DNA from: Chelativorans sp. YIM 93263
GTDB taxonomy: Bacteria; Pseudomonadota; Alphaproteobacteria; Rhizobiales; Rhizobiaceae
Direction: 5' to 3'
DNA length: 64,000 nt
Assembly (NCBI RefSeq): GCF_028767125.1
Contig: NZ_JAKCWP010000001.1
Location: 186,001 to 250,000 of the forward strand
Shown: positions 1-8,577 of the stretch, one piece after another
Layout: every line of letters begins with the position of its first letter
Numbering within the stretch: position 1 is the first letter of the stretch
Translations under genes and position numbers: made by a program
Notes under the pieces: generated by a model
Told to the model about the DNA's origin: nothing
Databases searched by the model: none
Seen by the model: only the letters and a program-made list of their open reading frames with translations

Positions 1-3000
1 CCAGCGTTGATCGCGGTGCTGCCGACAAAACCAGCGCTGTCGCCGGTCAAAAGCACCGTTCCCTCCCCATCAAGCGAGAAATGGCCATTGCCTGAGATGG
101 TCCCGTCATAGGCAGCATTGTCGCTATCAGCAAAGCTGAGCGCCGTTCCCGCGCCGTCAAGTTGAACGTTGCCGCCAAACCGGGCTGCTTCGGTTTCAAG
201 TCCGCCTTCGGAAACAGTCCAGTCAAGGGTGGAGACGCCGTCGAGCGTAAGCGTCCCCGCGTCCTGCTTAACCATCTGGCCGTTGGTTCCGCCCAGCCCG
301 CCGATATCGCCGGCAAAGGCCGCATCATCGGCCTGGTCGAGCACGAGGGTCGCGCCGTTGCCGATACTGCCCCGGATCGAGGCCACATTGGCCACGAGCG
401 TGCCCGCCTCCACCAGCGTATCGCCTTCATAAGCGTTCGTGCCGGTCAGGACCAGAGTGCCCTCGCCCCGCTTGAGCACATCGCCTGCGCCTTCGATCGT
501 GCCGGATAGGCCAAGCGCTGTATCCGACGCCACGTCGAAAGCACCGGTGCCCGCCAGGGTAACCGAACGGGCACTGTCCATAGCGGCAGACGTTACGAGC
601 GTGCCACCATTGAGGCTGAGACCTCCACTTGCAGCGCCGAGATTGGCGTCCTCGGAGATCTCCACACTTCCCCCGAGAATGGAAGTGCCGCCGGTGTAGG
701 TGTTCGCTCCACTGAGGGTCAACTTGCCGGTGCCTGTCTTAATCAACGAACCGCCCGTGCCACCGAGAATGCCACCATCCTGAATGACGCCGCCGATCTC
801 CCCGTCATTGCCAAGCGCGCCAATGGCGAGATCATTGCCGCCCAGATACACATCGCCGTTGCCCGACAGCGCGCCGATGCCCAGGTGACCAGAATGTCCC
901 GACAAGTCGATGCCGCCGCTCGCCTCGTTGACGATCATGGCACCGTCGGCGGTACTTTTGCCGATAAAGCCGACCAGACCGCCGCTTCGGTTGACGATCG
1001 TGGCGCTGGCAACGGTGCTGCTGTCGACAAATACGAGTTGGCCGCCCCTTTGGTTCTCAAAGGTGGCGGATCCGGCCGAGGCGTCGTCCGTAAAGCCAAT
1101 GACGTCCTGGTTCGTAATGGTGGCACTCGCGGCGGAGGAGGAGGAGCCGAACTCCAGGGAGCCGTTATGAACCGTTATGTTTGAAGTTCCGGCGGTTGAG
1201 GCGACGAAAGTCGCCCCCGAAGTATCCTGATCGATGACGATCGTGGAGCTTCCGGCGCTAGCGCCGTTTCGGAAGAAGACCAGTCCGTCGTCGATATTGA
1301 GTTCGATATCACCCGCGCTGGCCCCGTCAAAGAAGAGCCTGGTCCAAGCGCCCCCGCCGTCGACACGAACAGGACCGGTGCCAAGTGCACCGTCGGCCTG
1401 CACCTCCAGTATGCCTTCAGCAACCATGGTGCCGCCGGTGTAATCGCTCTGGGCGGTCAGGATGAGGTCACCCGTACCGGTTTTGGTGAGTCCGCCAGTC
1501 CCGGTGATCGATCCGCCGAGTGTCGTTGTCGTCCCCACACCAGCAACAGTGAATGTGCCGCCCGCGGCCTCGAGCACGATGGCGCGTTCGATGGTCGACG
1601 TTGCCGTTGTCTGCAAGCTGCCGCCAGAAAATGTCAGCGATCCGTCCTGGTCTCCAAGCTGGGCATCCGAGGATATCGACAGCGTGCCTTCGTGTAGCGT
1701 CCAGGGCGTCACCTCGGTCGTCTCATTGGTCAGCGTCCACACGCTGGCGCCGGTCTTTTCGAACGCATCGAAACCGACGAACCACCCGTCCTCGGTTGAG
1801 GGCGCATCGGTCAGCGTGGAGACATCGAAGCTGGCGTTATCGTCACCGCCCAGGGCGAGGGTGCCAGTTGCGCCGCTTTCCACCACCACATTGCCCGTGA
1901 AATCAAAGCCGTCACGCAGTTCCAGTCGGTTGGTGCCGCCGGTGAAGGTGATGGCGTTCGTCTGGCCGGAATAGCCGGTTCCACCGGCGATCAGGCCGCT
2001 ATTGATGACCGAGAGGTCGGCGCCAATAACCCCGGCAGTGCCTTCACCTCGTGCAAGCTCATAAGGCACAAAGCCCGCCGCTCCTCCGCTTCCGGTGCCG
2101 CCAGCGGCACCTGGAAGCCCACCGGTCGAGCCCCCGCCACCATTCCCTCCTCGAATGGTCCCGGCATTGATAATGACACCACCGCCTGAAAGCCGCAGGC
2201 CCGCGCCGCCATCGCCGTTCCCATCTGCGTCGCCGCCCTCTATTACGGCATCCTCGTTGATCGTGGCGGTCACGGCGCTATCACTTGTGGTGACGACGCC
2301 GTCACCGCCATAACCGTCTCCATCTCCCTCGCCACCGTTCCCGCCGGTGATCAATCCAAAACCATCAAGGCGGAACGTAAGCGTTGCGCTGTCCGTCACC
2401 ACCACGCCAGCACCACCCCCGCCGCCGCCCCCGATGGCGCCGCCGCCGCCTCCGCTGCCGCCGGCGATCGTTCCCTCCATCGAGAGCGAGGGCGCTGCAT
2501 TTGTCCCGGTGACAAATAGGCCCGCACCACCACCTCCTCCTCCTCCGCCGCCGCCTGAGCCGTTCCCTCCCGCGCCACCATCACCACCTTGCCAGATGGT
2601 GCCTGCACCCAGGACATACTCAGCGTTTCCGGAACTGTCACCGATTATGGCGGCATCGCCGCCCGCACCACCACCACCACCGGCCGCGGCGAGCCCGTCA
2701 CCACCGTCGCCACCATCGCCACCATACATATCGCTGACGCTGCCTGCCACCGGCGAGCCATCATGCGCCCCGCCGCCGCCGCCACCACCGCCGCTGCCGC
2801 CATCGACGCCCGCATCGCCGTCACCGCCCGGCGCGGCACCGCCATCGCCACCTGAGCCATCAGAACCCACGCCGTCCGCTCCGTCCTGCCCGGGGAGACC
2901 GCCCACGCCGCCGTGCAAACCGCCCGATGCGCTACCGCCGTCTCCGCCTGTGGCATGGCCCAGGGTTTGCGCTTGAAGCGGCAGTGCTGAACCAAGAATA

Positions 3001-3080
3001 AGAGCAAGCGCCGTCCCGGCCAACACATGGTTTCTATGCCGCTTTGCACAATTGCCGTGGGTGACCGATCCCTGCCCCAT
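1..3080 (-). CDS. Giant Gly-rich autotransporter-type surface protein (C-terminus outside window)
   Basis: One frame stays open from ATG 3080 to the left edge, giving 1026 codons without a stop. The first 38 or so residues form a signal peptide (hydrophobic stretch LAGTALALILGSALPLQAQ). Residues of about 42-300 are extremely Gly-rich, with runs of GG and GGD. From about residue 500 the protein is built of autotransporter-associated beta-strand repeats of the type LTKTGTGDLILTAQSDYTGG, seen near residues 531, 780, 870 and 1005; such repeats form a surface-exposed beta-helix passenger. The outer-membrane barrel expected at the C-terminus is outside the window, so secretion by type V is inferred from the repeats. 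It is divergent from the winged-helix regulator starting at 3347, which may control it. Long Pro-rich frames on the other strand are shadows of the Gly codons. Confidence 0.85.
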   Translation of the reverse strand, partial: MGQGSVTHGNCAKRHRNHVLAGTALALILGSALPLQAQTLGHATGGDGGSASGGLHGGVGGLPGQDGADGVGSDGSGGDGGAAPGGDGDAGVDGGSGGGGGGGGAHDGSPVAGSVSDMYGGDGGDGGDGLAAAGGGGGAGGDAAIIGDSSGNAEYVLGAGTIWQGGDGGAGGNGSGGGGGGGGGGAGLFVTGTNAAPSLSMEGTIAGGSGGGGGAIGGGGGGGAGVVVTDSATLTFRLDGFGLITGGNGGEGDGDGYGGDGVVTTSDSAVTATINEDAVIEGGDADGNGDGGAGLRLSGGGVIINAGTIRGGNGGGGSTGGLPGAAGGTGSGGAAGFVPYELARGEGTAGVIGADLSVINSGLIAGGTGYSGQTNAITFTGGTNRLELRDGFDFTGNVVVESGATGTLALGGDDNASFDVSTLTDAPSTEDGWFVGFDAFEKTGASVWTLTNETTEVTPWTLHEGTLSISSDAQLGDQDGSLTFSGGSLQTTATSTIERAIVLEAAGGTFTVAGVGTTTTLGGSITGTGGLTKTGTGDLILTAQSDYTGGTMVAEGILEVQADGALGTGPVRVDGGGAWTRLFFDGASAGDIELNIDDGLVFFRNGASAGSSTIVIDQDTSGATFVASTAGTSNITVHNGSLEFGSSSSAASATITNQDVIGFTDDASAGSATFENQRGGQLVFVDSSTVASATIVNRSGGLVGFIGKSTADGAMIVNEASGGIDLSGHSGHLGIGALSGNGDVYLGGNDLAIGALGNDGEIGGVIQDGGILGGTGGSLIKTGTGKLTLSGANTYTGGTSILGGSVEISEDANLGAASGGLSLNGGTLVTSAAMDSARSVTLAGTGAFDVASDTALGLSGTIEGAGDVLKRGEGTLVLTGTNAYEGDTLVEAGTLVANVASIRGSIGNGATLVLDQADDAAFAGDIGGLGGTNGQMVKQDAGTLTLDGVSTLDWTVSEGGLETEAARFGGNVQLDGAGTALSFADSDNAAYDGTISGNGHFSLDGEGTVLLTGDSAGFVGSTAINA

Positions 3081-3346
3081 AGTACCCTCTCCAAGTCAAA
3101 TGCACGCGCAGCACGGGCTGCCCCAGCTCCTGCCGGTCGCTGCCCGTGTTGCGACTCAAGTCTGAGGACAGGCTAGCAAAACAATCTCGCACCAGTATTT
3201 GGTCAGACCGGATCTGGCCGAATTCGCTGAAATGATTTTCCAAATGTTCCTCCAAACGGGATCTGTTTTGCATGGGGGGCCCGATTGGACATTTAGGGAT
3301 CATCGGGCTACCCATTGACGGTTTCGGCTTGGGGACGGGGACAAAC

Positions 3347-4915
3347 ATGGTGCGCTACAACGATCTGGTCTTTGCGCGCGATATGATCAGCGCCGAGCAT
3401 GACGATGGCCGCACCGTCCGCTTTACCCGCCAAGAACGCGCCCTGCTCTTTCGGCTGGTCAGGGAACCGCAAACCCTCGTCACGCGCGCGCAACTGCTCG
3501 ACGCGCTGGGTGGGAGCGAAGCCACCCTGACCGAGCGCAATGTCGATTATCTCATCAACAGGCTGCGCAGCCGGTTGGGCGACAGCGCCCGTGCCGCGCG
3601 CTTTATCGTCACCCAATATGGCGAGGGCTATTACTGGGCCGCCAATCCGGTCAACAACGATCCGCTGAGCGGCTTTCTGCTCATCGGTCCCATCTCCGGG
3701 CTTGCCGACCTGAGGACCTCCGCCAACGGTTTTCCCGATCACCTCAAGCAGGAAATCAGTAGGGCTTTGGGTGGGCGGCGAAAGGTCCTGATCTGTCCCC
3801 ATTACCAGCCATCGGTGGAAGGTGGGGACCGGCTCGACTTTACCCTCGAGATCAGCGCCCATGCCGACAGCGATGTTTTGCACCTGGCACTTGTACTGCG
3901 CCAAGGGCGCACAATGCAGGTGGTCGATCGGTTCCGCCGGGCCTGGTCGCCCAGGCTGGAAAAAAGCTCCAATCAGGCCAGGGCGCTGGCAGGCGCCATC
4001 GCCGAGGCGCTCTGGCGCCATGAAGCCGACATCGCCCGAATCCACGCTAGCCCCACCGACCGGCCGGCGCATTTGCGTATTCATGACGCTGCGATGATGC
4101 TGACCGACGACACAAGAAGCTGGAAAGAGAATGCCTCACGGCTGCAATCGGCCTTTCAGGCCGACAAGGCCGACCCGCGCAACGCCGTCATGCTGGCGCT
4201 CAACCATTACAATCGGCTGCTCCAGAGTCTCGGAGAGACACCACCGCTTTCAGACGCGGACTGGACCGCACTTGAGGTCGAGATCGAAGCTTTTGCCCTG
4301 CGCGCCTTGCCCGAGGCTCATGATAATCCCGATCTGCTGCTGGCCATCGCCAAGCTCTTGCGTTTCATCGACAGAGGGTTTCTCGATCTGGCCGCGCGGC
4401 TGACCGACGAAGCGTTCGGCCAAAGCACGGCCTTTGCCGCCAGCTTTTCCATGAAGGCCCAGATCGCGGCCAGTCGGGGCGAAATCGATAACGCCACGGC
4501 GCTTTACGACAAAGCAATCGAGCTGGCCGAGCCCGGTTCGCAGTTCCATATCTACCTTTTGATCCTCAAAATCGTCGCCATGATGGCTGGCGACAAGCGC
4601 GGGATGGTTGAGCATCTTGCCGTCGAGCTGTATGATTTTGTGCCGCGCGCGCAAACCAGCTTCGGCTTGTTCTTCATCTCGCCGAAAGCGAAGCAGCTTG
4701 CTGCGCCCATGGAGCAGGCGCTTGCCTCGATGCCTGTTGCCCAAGCCCGGCAATTCTCTGACTATCTGTTCCGAATATCAGCCAGGCAATTCCAGCGCCG
4801 CGCGCACCAGCGCAATGTTCTCAAAGGACTGACAACGCATATCATGCGGCACCATGGGAACGAGGCTATCGCTCCGGTGATCCGCAAGAGGTTTCCCGAG
4901 CTCGTTATAGGATAA
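3347..4915 (+). CDS. Winged-helix transcriptional regulator with FlgO-like and TPR-like C-terminal regions (paralogue 1)
   Basis: This is a 522-residue cytoplasmic regulator. The first 100 residues are an OmpR/PhoB-type winged helix (core TERNVDYLINRLRSRLGD, wing FIVTQYGEGYYWA), here at the N-terminus with no receiver domain. Residues of about 110-235 resemble the TolB-N/FlgO-like domain often found after such winged helices, and the rest is all-helical and TPR-like. It has no membrane segment, unlike CadC. I chose the ATG at 3347 because GGGGACGGGGAC precedes it and the domain begins at once; an ATG at 3272 would add 25 Gly-rich residues. It is divergent from the giant autotransporter gene, the likely target. 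The protein at 12962-14761 is a full-length paralogue. The effector it senses cannot be read from the sequence. Confidence 0.8.
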   Translation: MVRYNDLVFARDMISAEHDDGRTVRFTRQERALLFRLVREPQTLVTRAQLLDALGGSEATLTERNVDYLINRLRSRLGDSARAARFIVTQYGEGYYWAANPVNNDPLSGFLLIGPISGLADLRTSANGFPDHLKQEISRALGGRRKVLICPHYQPSVEGGDRLDFTLEISAHADSDVLHLALVLRQGRTMQVVDRFRRAWSPRLEKSSNQARALAGAIAEALWRHEADIARIHASPTDRPAHLRIHDAAMMLTDDTRSWKENASRLQSAFQADKADPRNAVMLALNHYNRLLQSLGETPPLSDADWTALEVEIEAFALRALPEAHDNPDLLLAIAKLLRFIDRGFLDLAARLTDEAFGQSTAFAASFSMKAQIAASRGEIDNATALYDKAIELAEPGSQFHIYLLILKIVAMMAGDKRGMVEHLAVELYDFVPRAQTSFGLFFISPKAKQLAAPMEQALASMPVAQARQFSDYLFRISARQFQRRAHQRNVLKGLTTHIMRHHGNEAIAPVIRKRFPELVIG

Positions 4916-5194
4916 GATTGGAATAAGCGCAGCCGTTGAAACGTCCGCTAACAAGCGTTCAACTATCAGAACCAGAAGTCAGCAGTAGGTGTCGTAGATG
5001 TCGGACTGATCCGCTCCCAAATCGGGAAAATGATTACCCCCGTTGCAGATTCGGGGCCAGAGCTGACGGTCCGCTTTCAGGTGAACTTATAAGAAGCAGC
5101 CGTTCATCTGACGACCTCGTGAGGAAATTCGGGGTTTGCTCGCGCTACGACGAAGATTGGCCCTATCTGGATACATCGTGAACGACCGAAGAAG

Positions 5195-5797
5195 TCACGT
5201 CTCTTTGGCCTTCTCCGCATTCTCGAAAAGACGTTCGCTGATCAGGCGCAGGAAGAAAAAACCAAACTGGGGGTTTTGGAAATAGAGTTGCTTGAGATCG
5301 GAATAGGAGATCCGCCTCACCTGCCCGGACTCGACACATTCGAGGCTCTGCGTTCGCGCGTTTCCCGGCGACAGGAGACCCAGTTCGCCGACAATTGCCC
5401 CGCTGCGAAATTCGATGCCCGATTCCAGCAGGCGAAACAATCCGCTTTCAACATGAAGCATCTCGCCAGCAGGATCGCCCTTGCGGAATATGACCTCGCC
5501 GGCCGCATATCGGCGCATTGTTCCGTAGTTGCGCAACCATTCCATGGACAAATCACTGCGTGAAGCCACATCGACTTCGCGTATCAGCTGCAGCATCTGA
5601 TAAAGACGCCAGCCGTTGAGCGGCAGCAGGATGCCGGACATGGCGATCAACGGAAAGCTTTGCGTGACGACGCCGTAGAAGAGAAAGACAATATTGGCGG
5701 CGATGGCGAAGATGCGCAACGGGATGATCGTCGTTAGGGAATAGGTGATGATGGTCAGCGCAGTGCCGACGAAGCCGATTAGGTCGATCCACATCAA
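5195..5797 (-). CDS. Membrane-anchored cyclic-nucleotide-binding protein
   Basis: This 200-residue protein has about three N-terminal membrane segments (residues 3-75) followed by a CRP-type cyclic-nucleotide-binding domain (about 85-195). The phosphate-binding cassette reads GELGLLSPGNARTQS and keeps the Glu and Arg that contact the cyclic nucleotide in CRP. No helix-turn-helix follows, so it is not a CRP-type transcription factor. The layout, a small membrane domain followed by a cNMP domain, resembles Popeye-like proteins, but that is only a topological likeness. It is the last gene of a minus-strand series that contains a CHASE2 adenylate cyclase, 51 bases after the DUF3307 gene. Reading the cyclase product at the membrane is therefore a reasonable inference; its output is unknown. 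Confidence 0.8.
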   Translation of the reverse strand: MMWIDLIGFVGTALTIITYSLTTIIPLRIFAIAANIVFLFYGVVTQSFPLIAMSGILLPLNGWRLYQMLQLIREVDVASRSDLSMEWLRNYGTMRRYAAGEVIFRKGDPAGEMLHVESGLFRLLESGIEFRSGAIVGELGLLSPGNARTQSLECVESGQVRRISYSDLKQLYFQNPQFGFFFLRLISERLFENAEKAKET

Positions 5798-5848
5798 TTT
5801 ACGTCCTGGCGATTCTTTTAGAGCTGCTTTGCTGTTTGCCGGTTTCGA

Positions 5849-6226
5849 TCAGGAGTTGGCAATAAGGGCAATCGCGCAAACGGCAACATAGGTTACGTGG
5901 TGCAGAAACTGGTCCAGCCCGGTCATGCGCCAGAACCAGCTTTCATCTTTTCCCTCGGAGAATCTCGCGACCTGCTCCTTCGCCCAGTCCAGATGATAGT
6001 GCGCCACGAATTCGCCCGCGGCAATAAAGGCTGCAATATCTGCCTGCACCGACAGCAGGACCAACAGGAGAAAAGTGCCCGCCGCGTGAAGACCAGAGTG
6101 CAAAAGGCCGCCCGGATGTCCGTAAATGCCTTTGTTGCGCAGTTGGTAAGGCGTCTGGTATACGAAATCGAACAGGTAGTGCTTGAACTCGAGACCGACG
6201 AGCAGGAGAAGGGTTGTTAATGTCAT
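5849..6226 (-). CDS. DUF3307-like small membrane protein
   Basis: This 125-residue protein has about three hydrophobic segments and a His-rich pattern (FKHYLFDFVYQT, HSGLHA, EFVAHYHLDWAK, FLHHVTYVAV). The HxxHD-like spacing and KHYLFDFVYQT start recall the DUF3307 family, integral membrane proteins of unknown function often found in rhizobial and phage genomes. It starts 29 bases after the cyclase stop codon and precedes the cNMP-binding gene by 51 bases, so the three are probably co-transcribed. The conserved His residues in membrane segments could bind metal or haem; that is speculation. No catalytic motif is recognised. Confidence 0.7.
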   Translation of the reverse strand: MTLTTLLLLVGLEFKHYLFDFVYQTPYQLRNKGIYGHPGGLLHSGLHAAGTFLLLVLLSVQADIAAFIAAGEFVAHYHLDWAKEQVARFSEGKDESWFWRMTGLDQFLHHVTYVAVCAIALIANS

Positions 6227-6255
6227 GGTATGTTATGTCCCGTCCCGGCAGTTGA

Positions 6256-8577
6256 TCACTTGTTAGGCGCCACGAACACGCCGGTCCAGCCGGGTGGTGG
6301 CGGACCTTTCCGCATTGCATTCAAGCGCTCGCCGTAGACTTCGTAAACCCGGCTCAGCACCGTCGGTGCCCAGGCACGGGCCCGCGACAGCGCCGTTTCC
6401 GCTGCGTCAGGATCGGCACTTCTGTACGTTGCGATCAACCGGGCATGCGCGTCAGCCAGCTTTTCAAAGGCCGGCGTGCTGGCAAAATCCGCCCCGCCCA
6501 GCAACGCGTAAATTGTTACCGCTTCTGCGCGGCCCGTCACCTGCACCCGATCAACCTCCACGAAGGCCAGATCCCTGGCACCCGCCCGAGTCGCATCGCT
6601 GACCAGAACGGGCACGTCATAAAACTTGGTCAGGCCCTCGATGCGTGACGCCAGGTTAACCGTGTCGCCGATGGCAGAATAACTGAACCGCTGTGCCGAC
6701 CCCAAATTGCCGACGCAGCATGCGCCAGAGTGCAGGCCGATTCCAATTGACAGGCGCCCGTCCTCGTCGGCGTTCAGCCGCTCCAGCGCGTCTACCATGC
6801 CGAGAGCTGCAAGGCATGCTTTGCGGGGATGATCGGCGATATCGAGCGGCGCGTTCCAGAATGCCATGATTGCGTCGCCGATATATTTGTCGATGGTCGC
6901 GTCGTGGTGGAGGAGCACCTCGGTCATCGGAGTGAGAAAATCGTTTAAGAGACTGGTCAGCACGTCGGGATCAAGTCGTTCGGACAGGGACGTGAAGCCG
7001 CGAATATCGGAAAACAGCACCGTTAGTTCGCGTGTCTCGCCTTCGAGGTTGAGTGCCTGGGGATTTTGGGCCAGCCGCTCGACAAGCGTCGGGGAAAGAT
7101 AGCGGCCGAAGGCACCACGGATGAAACGTCGTTCACGGTCGGTGAAGAGAAGGAGCACCGGCATTGTAGCCGTGAAGACGGCCGCTGCGGCCAGCGCCGG
7201 CAATATTGGGTCGAACAGGATCTGTGCCCTGCTGAAGCAAAACCAGGAGATCACGATAGAGAGAGAGACGAGTATGGCGGCAGCGGCGCTGCTGACAAGC
7301 GGATTTGCGCGCAGGGCCAGGGCAAGTATGGCAAGGGCGAGGAGGACCGCCAGGAGGCTTTCCGCGCCGCCGATCCAGTCAGGGCGCGTCAGAAAAATTT
7401 GCCCCATAATCTGGTCGATGATTTCGGCATGCACGCGAGCGCCCGGCAGCGCCTCGTTGACTGGTGTCGTTACAAGATCGCGCAGGCCGACCGCGCTGGT
7501 CCCCACCAGCACAATGTGTCCGTCCACCAGTGGCCGAAGCTCGCGCTTTCCGGAAAGCAGATCTACGGCCGATATGGTCCTCATCCTGTCGAGACCGGAA
7601 TAATAGACGCGGAACTGTCCAGCGGGTCCCGTCGGCACGGAAAACATGCCGATCTTCACAGCTGTCATTGCCGGCGACCCCGCTCCGGCTTCGCCACTTG
7701 CGCCGGTGCTGCGAACGAGAATGGCGCCGGCGTCTTGCGCTACCCTCAAGGCCTCGATCGATAGGGCTGGATAAAGACGGCCCTGCGCATTGGCAACAAG
7801 CGGTAGAGCACGGACAACACCGTCACTGCCTATGGGAAATGAGAAAAAGCCGACACCGGATGCGGCTTTCGTCAGGATCGATAGATTGCGCACGCCGCCC
7901 CGGAGCTCGGGCAAGTATGTCTTGGGGTCGGCACCCCCGAAAGCGAAACCGGACTTGGCGGAGGGCAGCCTCGCGCCCGTTTCGTTGCTGATGGCGATGC
8001 CGTTGATAACCGGATTTCGCGAAAAGGCTTCGCCCAGCACGGCGTCATTGTCCAGTTCCGTTGCGTCACCGGAAAGTTCCACCGGGATCCCCGCCTTGGC
8101 CAACGCGGCGATTGCGCGAACGGGCGAAGTGCGGTCAGGCTCCGGGAAGACCATATCGAATGCAATCGCTGCCGCGCCGAGTTCACCGAGGCGATCGACG
8201 ATTTCAGCCATCGTCGTGCGCGGCCAGGGCCATTGCCCGAGCTGACGCAGCGAAGCTTCGTCGATGTCAACGATGACGACGGGGGCGCCCGCCTCAGTTC
8301 TCGGCTTAAAACGCTGATAAGCGTCGAAAACGATGTTGCTAAGGCGCGTGAAATCCTTCGGCACGGATAATGCGGCGAAGAGAACAGTTCCCAGCGCCGC
8401 AAGGCCGAAGCAACAGACCAGGAGATCCCGTCGCCTGTTGCCGTTTTTGCGGAAATGTCCGCCGAATATCCCGCGCCTTACCATGGGCAATCGCTGCTCA
8501 GCCCAGGAACGCCATCCCGCGGTGTCAGCGCCTCTGTCCGGCAAAGATACCGCTGGCGCGCCAGTTGGCGCCGTCAT
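6256..8577 (-). CDS. CHASE2-domain adenylate cyclase
   Basis: A 773-residue class III cyclase. One N-terminal membrane helix (about 50-70) is followed by a periplasmic CHASE2 sensor (about 75-375, with VVIVDIDEASLRQLGQWPWP), three membrane helices (about 395-475) and a cytoplasmic cyclase domain (about 515-700). Both metal-binding Asp residues are present (LFSDIRGF and DKYIGDAIMAF). The Lys of DKYIGD and the Asp of SAIGDTVNLASR favour adenine, so cAMP is the expected product. The ATG at 8577 lies inside the end of the preceding FecR gene, a 53-base overlap that suggests translational coupling; ATG 8484 is an alternative start just before the first membrane helix. It is the third gene of the five-gene series, and its CHASE2 domain could sense a periplasmic state linked to the neighbouring secretion pair. 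Confidence 0.9.
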   Translation of the reverse strand: MTAPTGAPAVSLPDRGADTAGWRSWAEQRLPMVRRGIFGGHFRKNGNRRRDLLVCCFGLAALGTVLFAALSVPKDFTRLSNIVFDAYQRFKPRTEAGAPVVIVDIDEASLRQLGQWPWPRTTMAEIVDRLGELGAAAIAFDMVFPEPDRTSPVRAIAALAKAGIPVELSGDATELDNDAVLGEAFSRNPVINGIAISNETGARLPSAKSGFAFGGADPKTYLPELRGGVRNLSILTKAASGVGFFSFPIGSDGVVRALPLVANAQGRLYPALSIEALRVAQDAGAILVRSTGASGEAGAGSPAMTAVKIGMFSVPTGPAGQFRVYYSGLDRMRTISAVDLLSGKRELRPLVDGHIVLVGTSAVGLRDLVTTPVNEALPGARVHAEIIDQIMGQIFLTRPDWIGGAESLLAVLLALAILALALRANPLVSSAAAAILVSLSIVISWFCFSRAQILFDPILPALAAAAVFTATMPVLLLFTDRERRFIRGAFGRYLSPTLVERLAQNPQALNLEGETRELTVLFSDIRGFTSLSERLDPDVLTSLLNDFLTPMTEVLLHHDATIDKYIGDAIMAFWNAPLDIADHPRKACLAALGMVDALERLNADEDGRLSIGIGLHSGACCVGNLGSAQRFSYSAIGDTVNLASRIEGLTKFYDVPVLVSDATRAGARDLAFVEVDRVQVTGRAEAVTIYALLGGADFASTPAFEKLADAHARLIATYRSADPDAAETALSRARAWAPTVLSRVYEVYGERLNAMRKGPPPPGWTGVFVAPNK

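Noticed and set aside
2347-2976. Pro-rich plus-strand frame of about 209 codons
   Set aside because: It is the complement of the Gly-rich part of the autotransporter gene; the minus-strand frame has a signal peptide and family repeats.
4936-5181. 81-codon plus-strand frame between the regulator and the cNMP gene
   Set aside because: No ribosome-binding site, no domain and odd composition. The stretch looks like degenerate intergenic DNA, perhaps a diverged relative of the 15701/20015 repeat.
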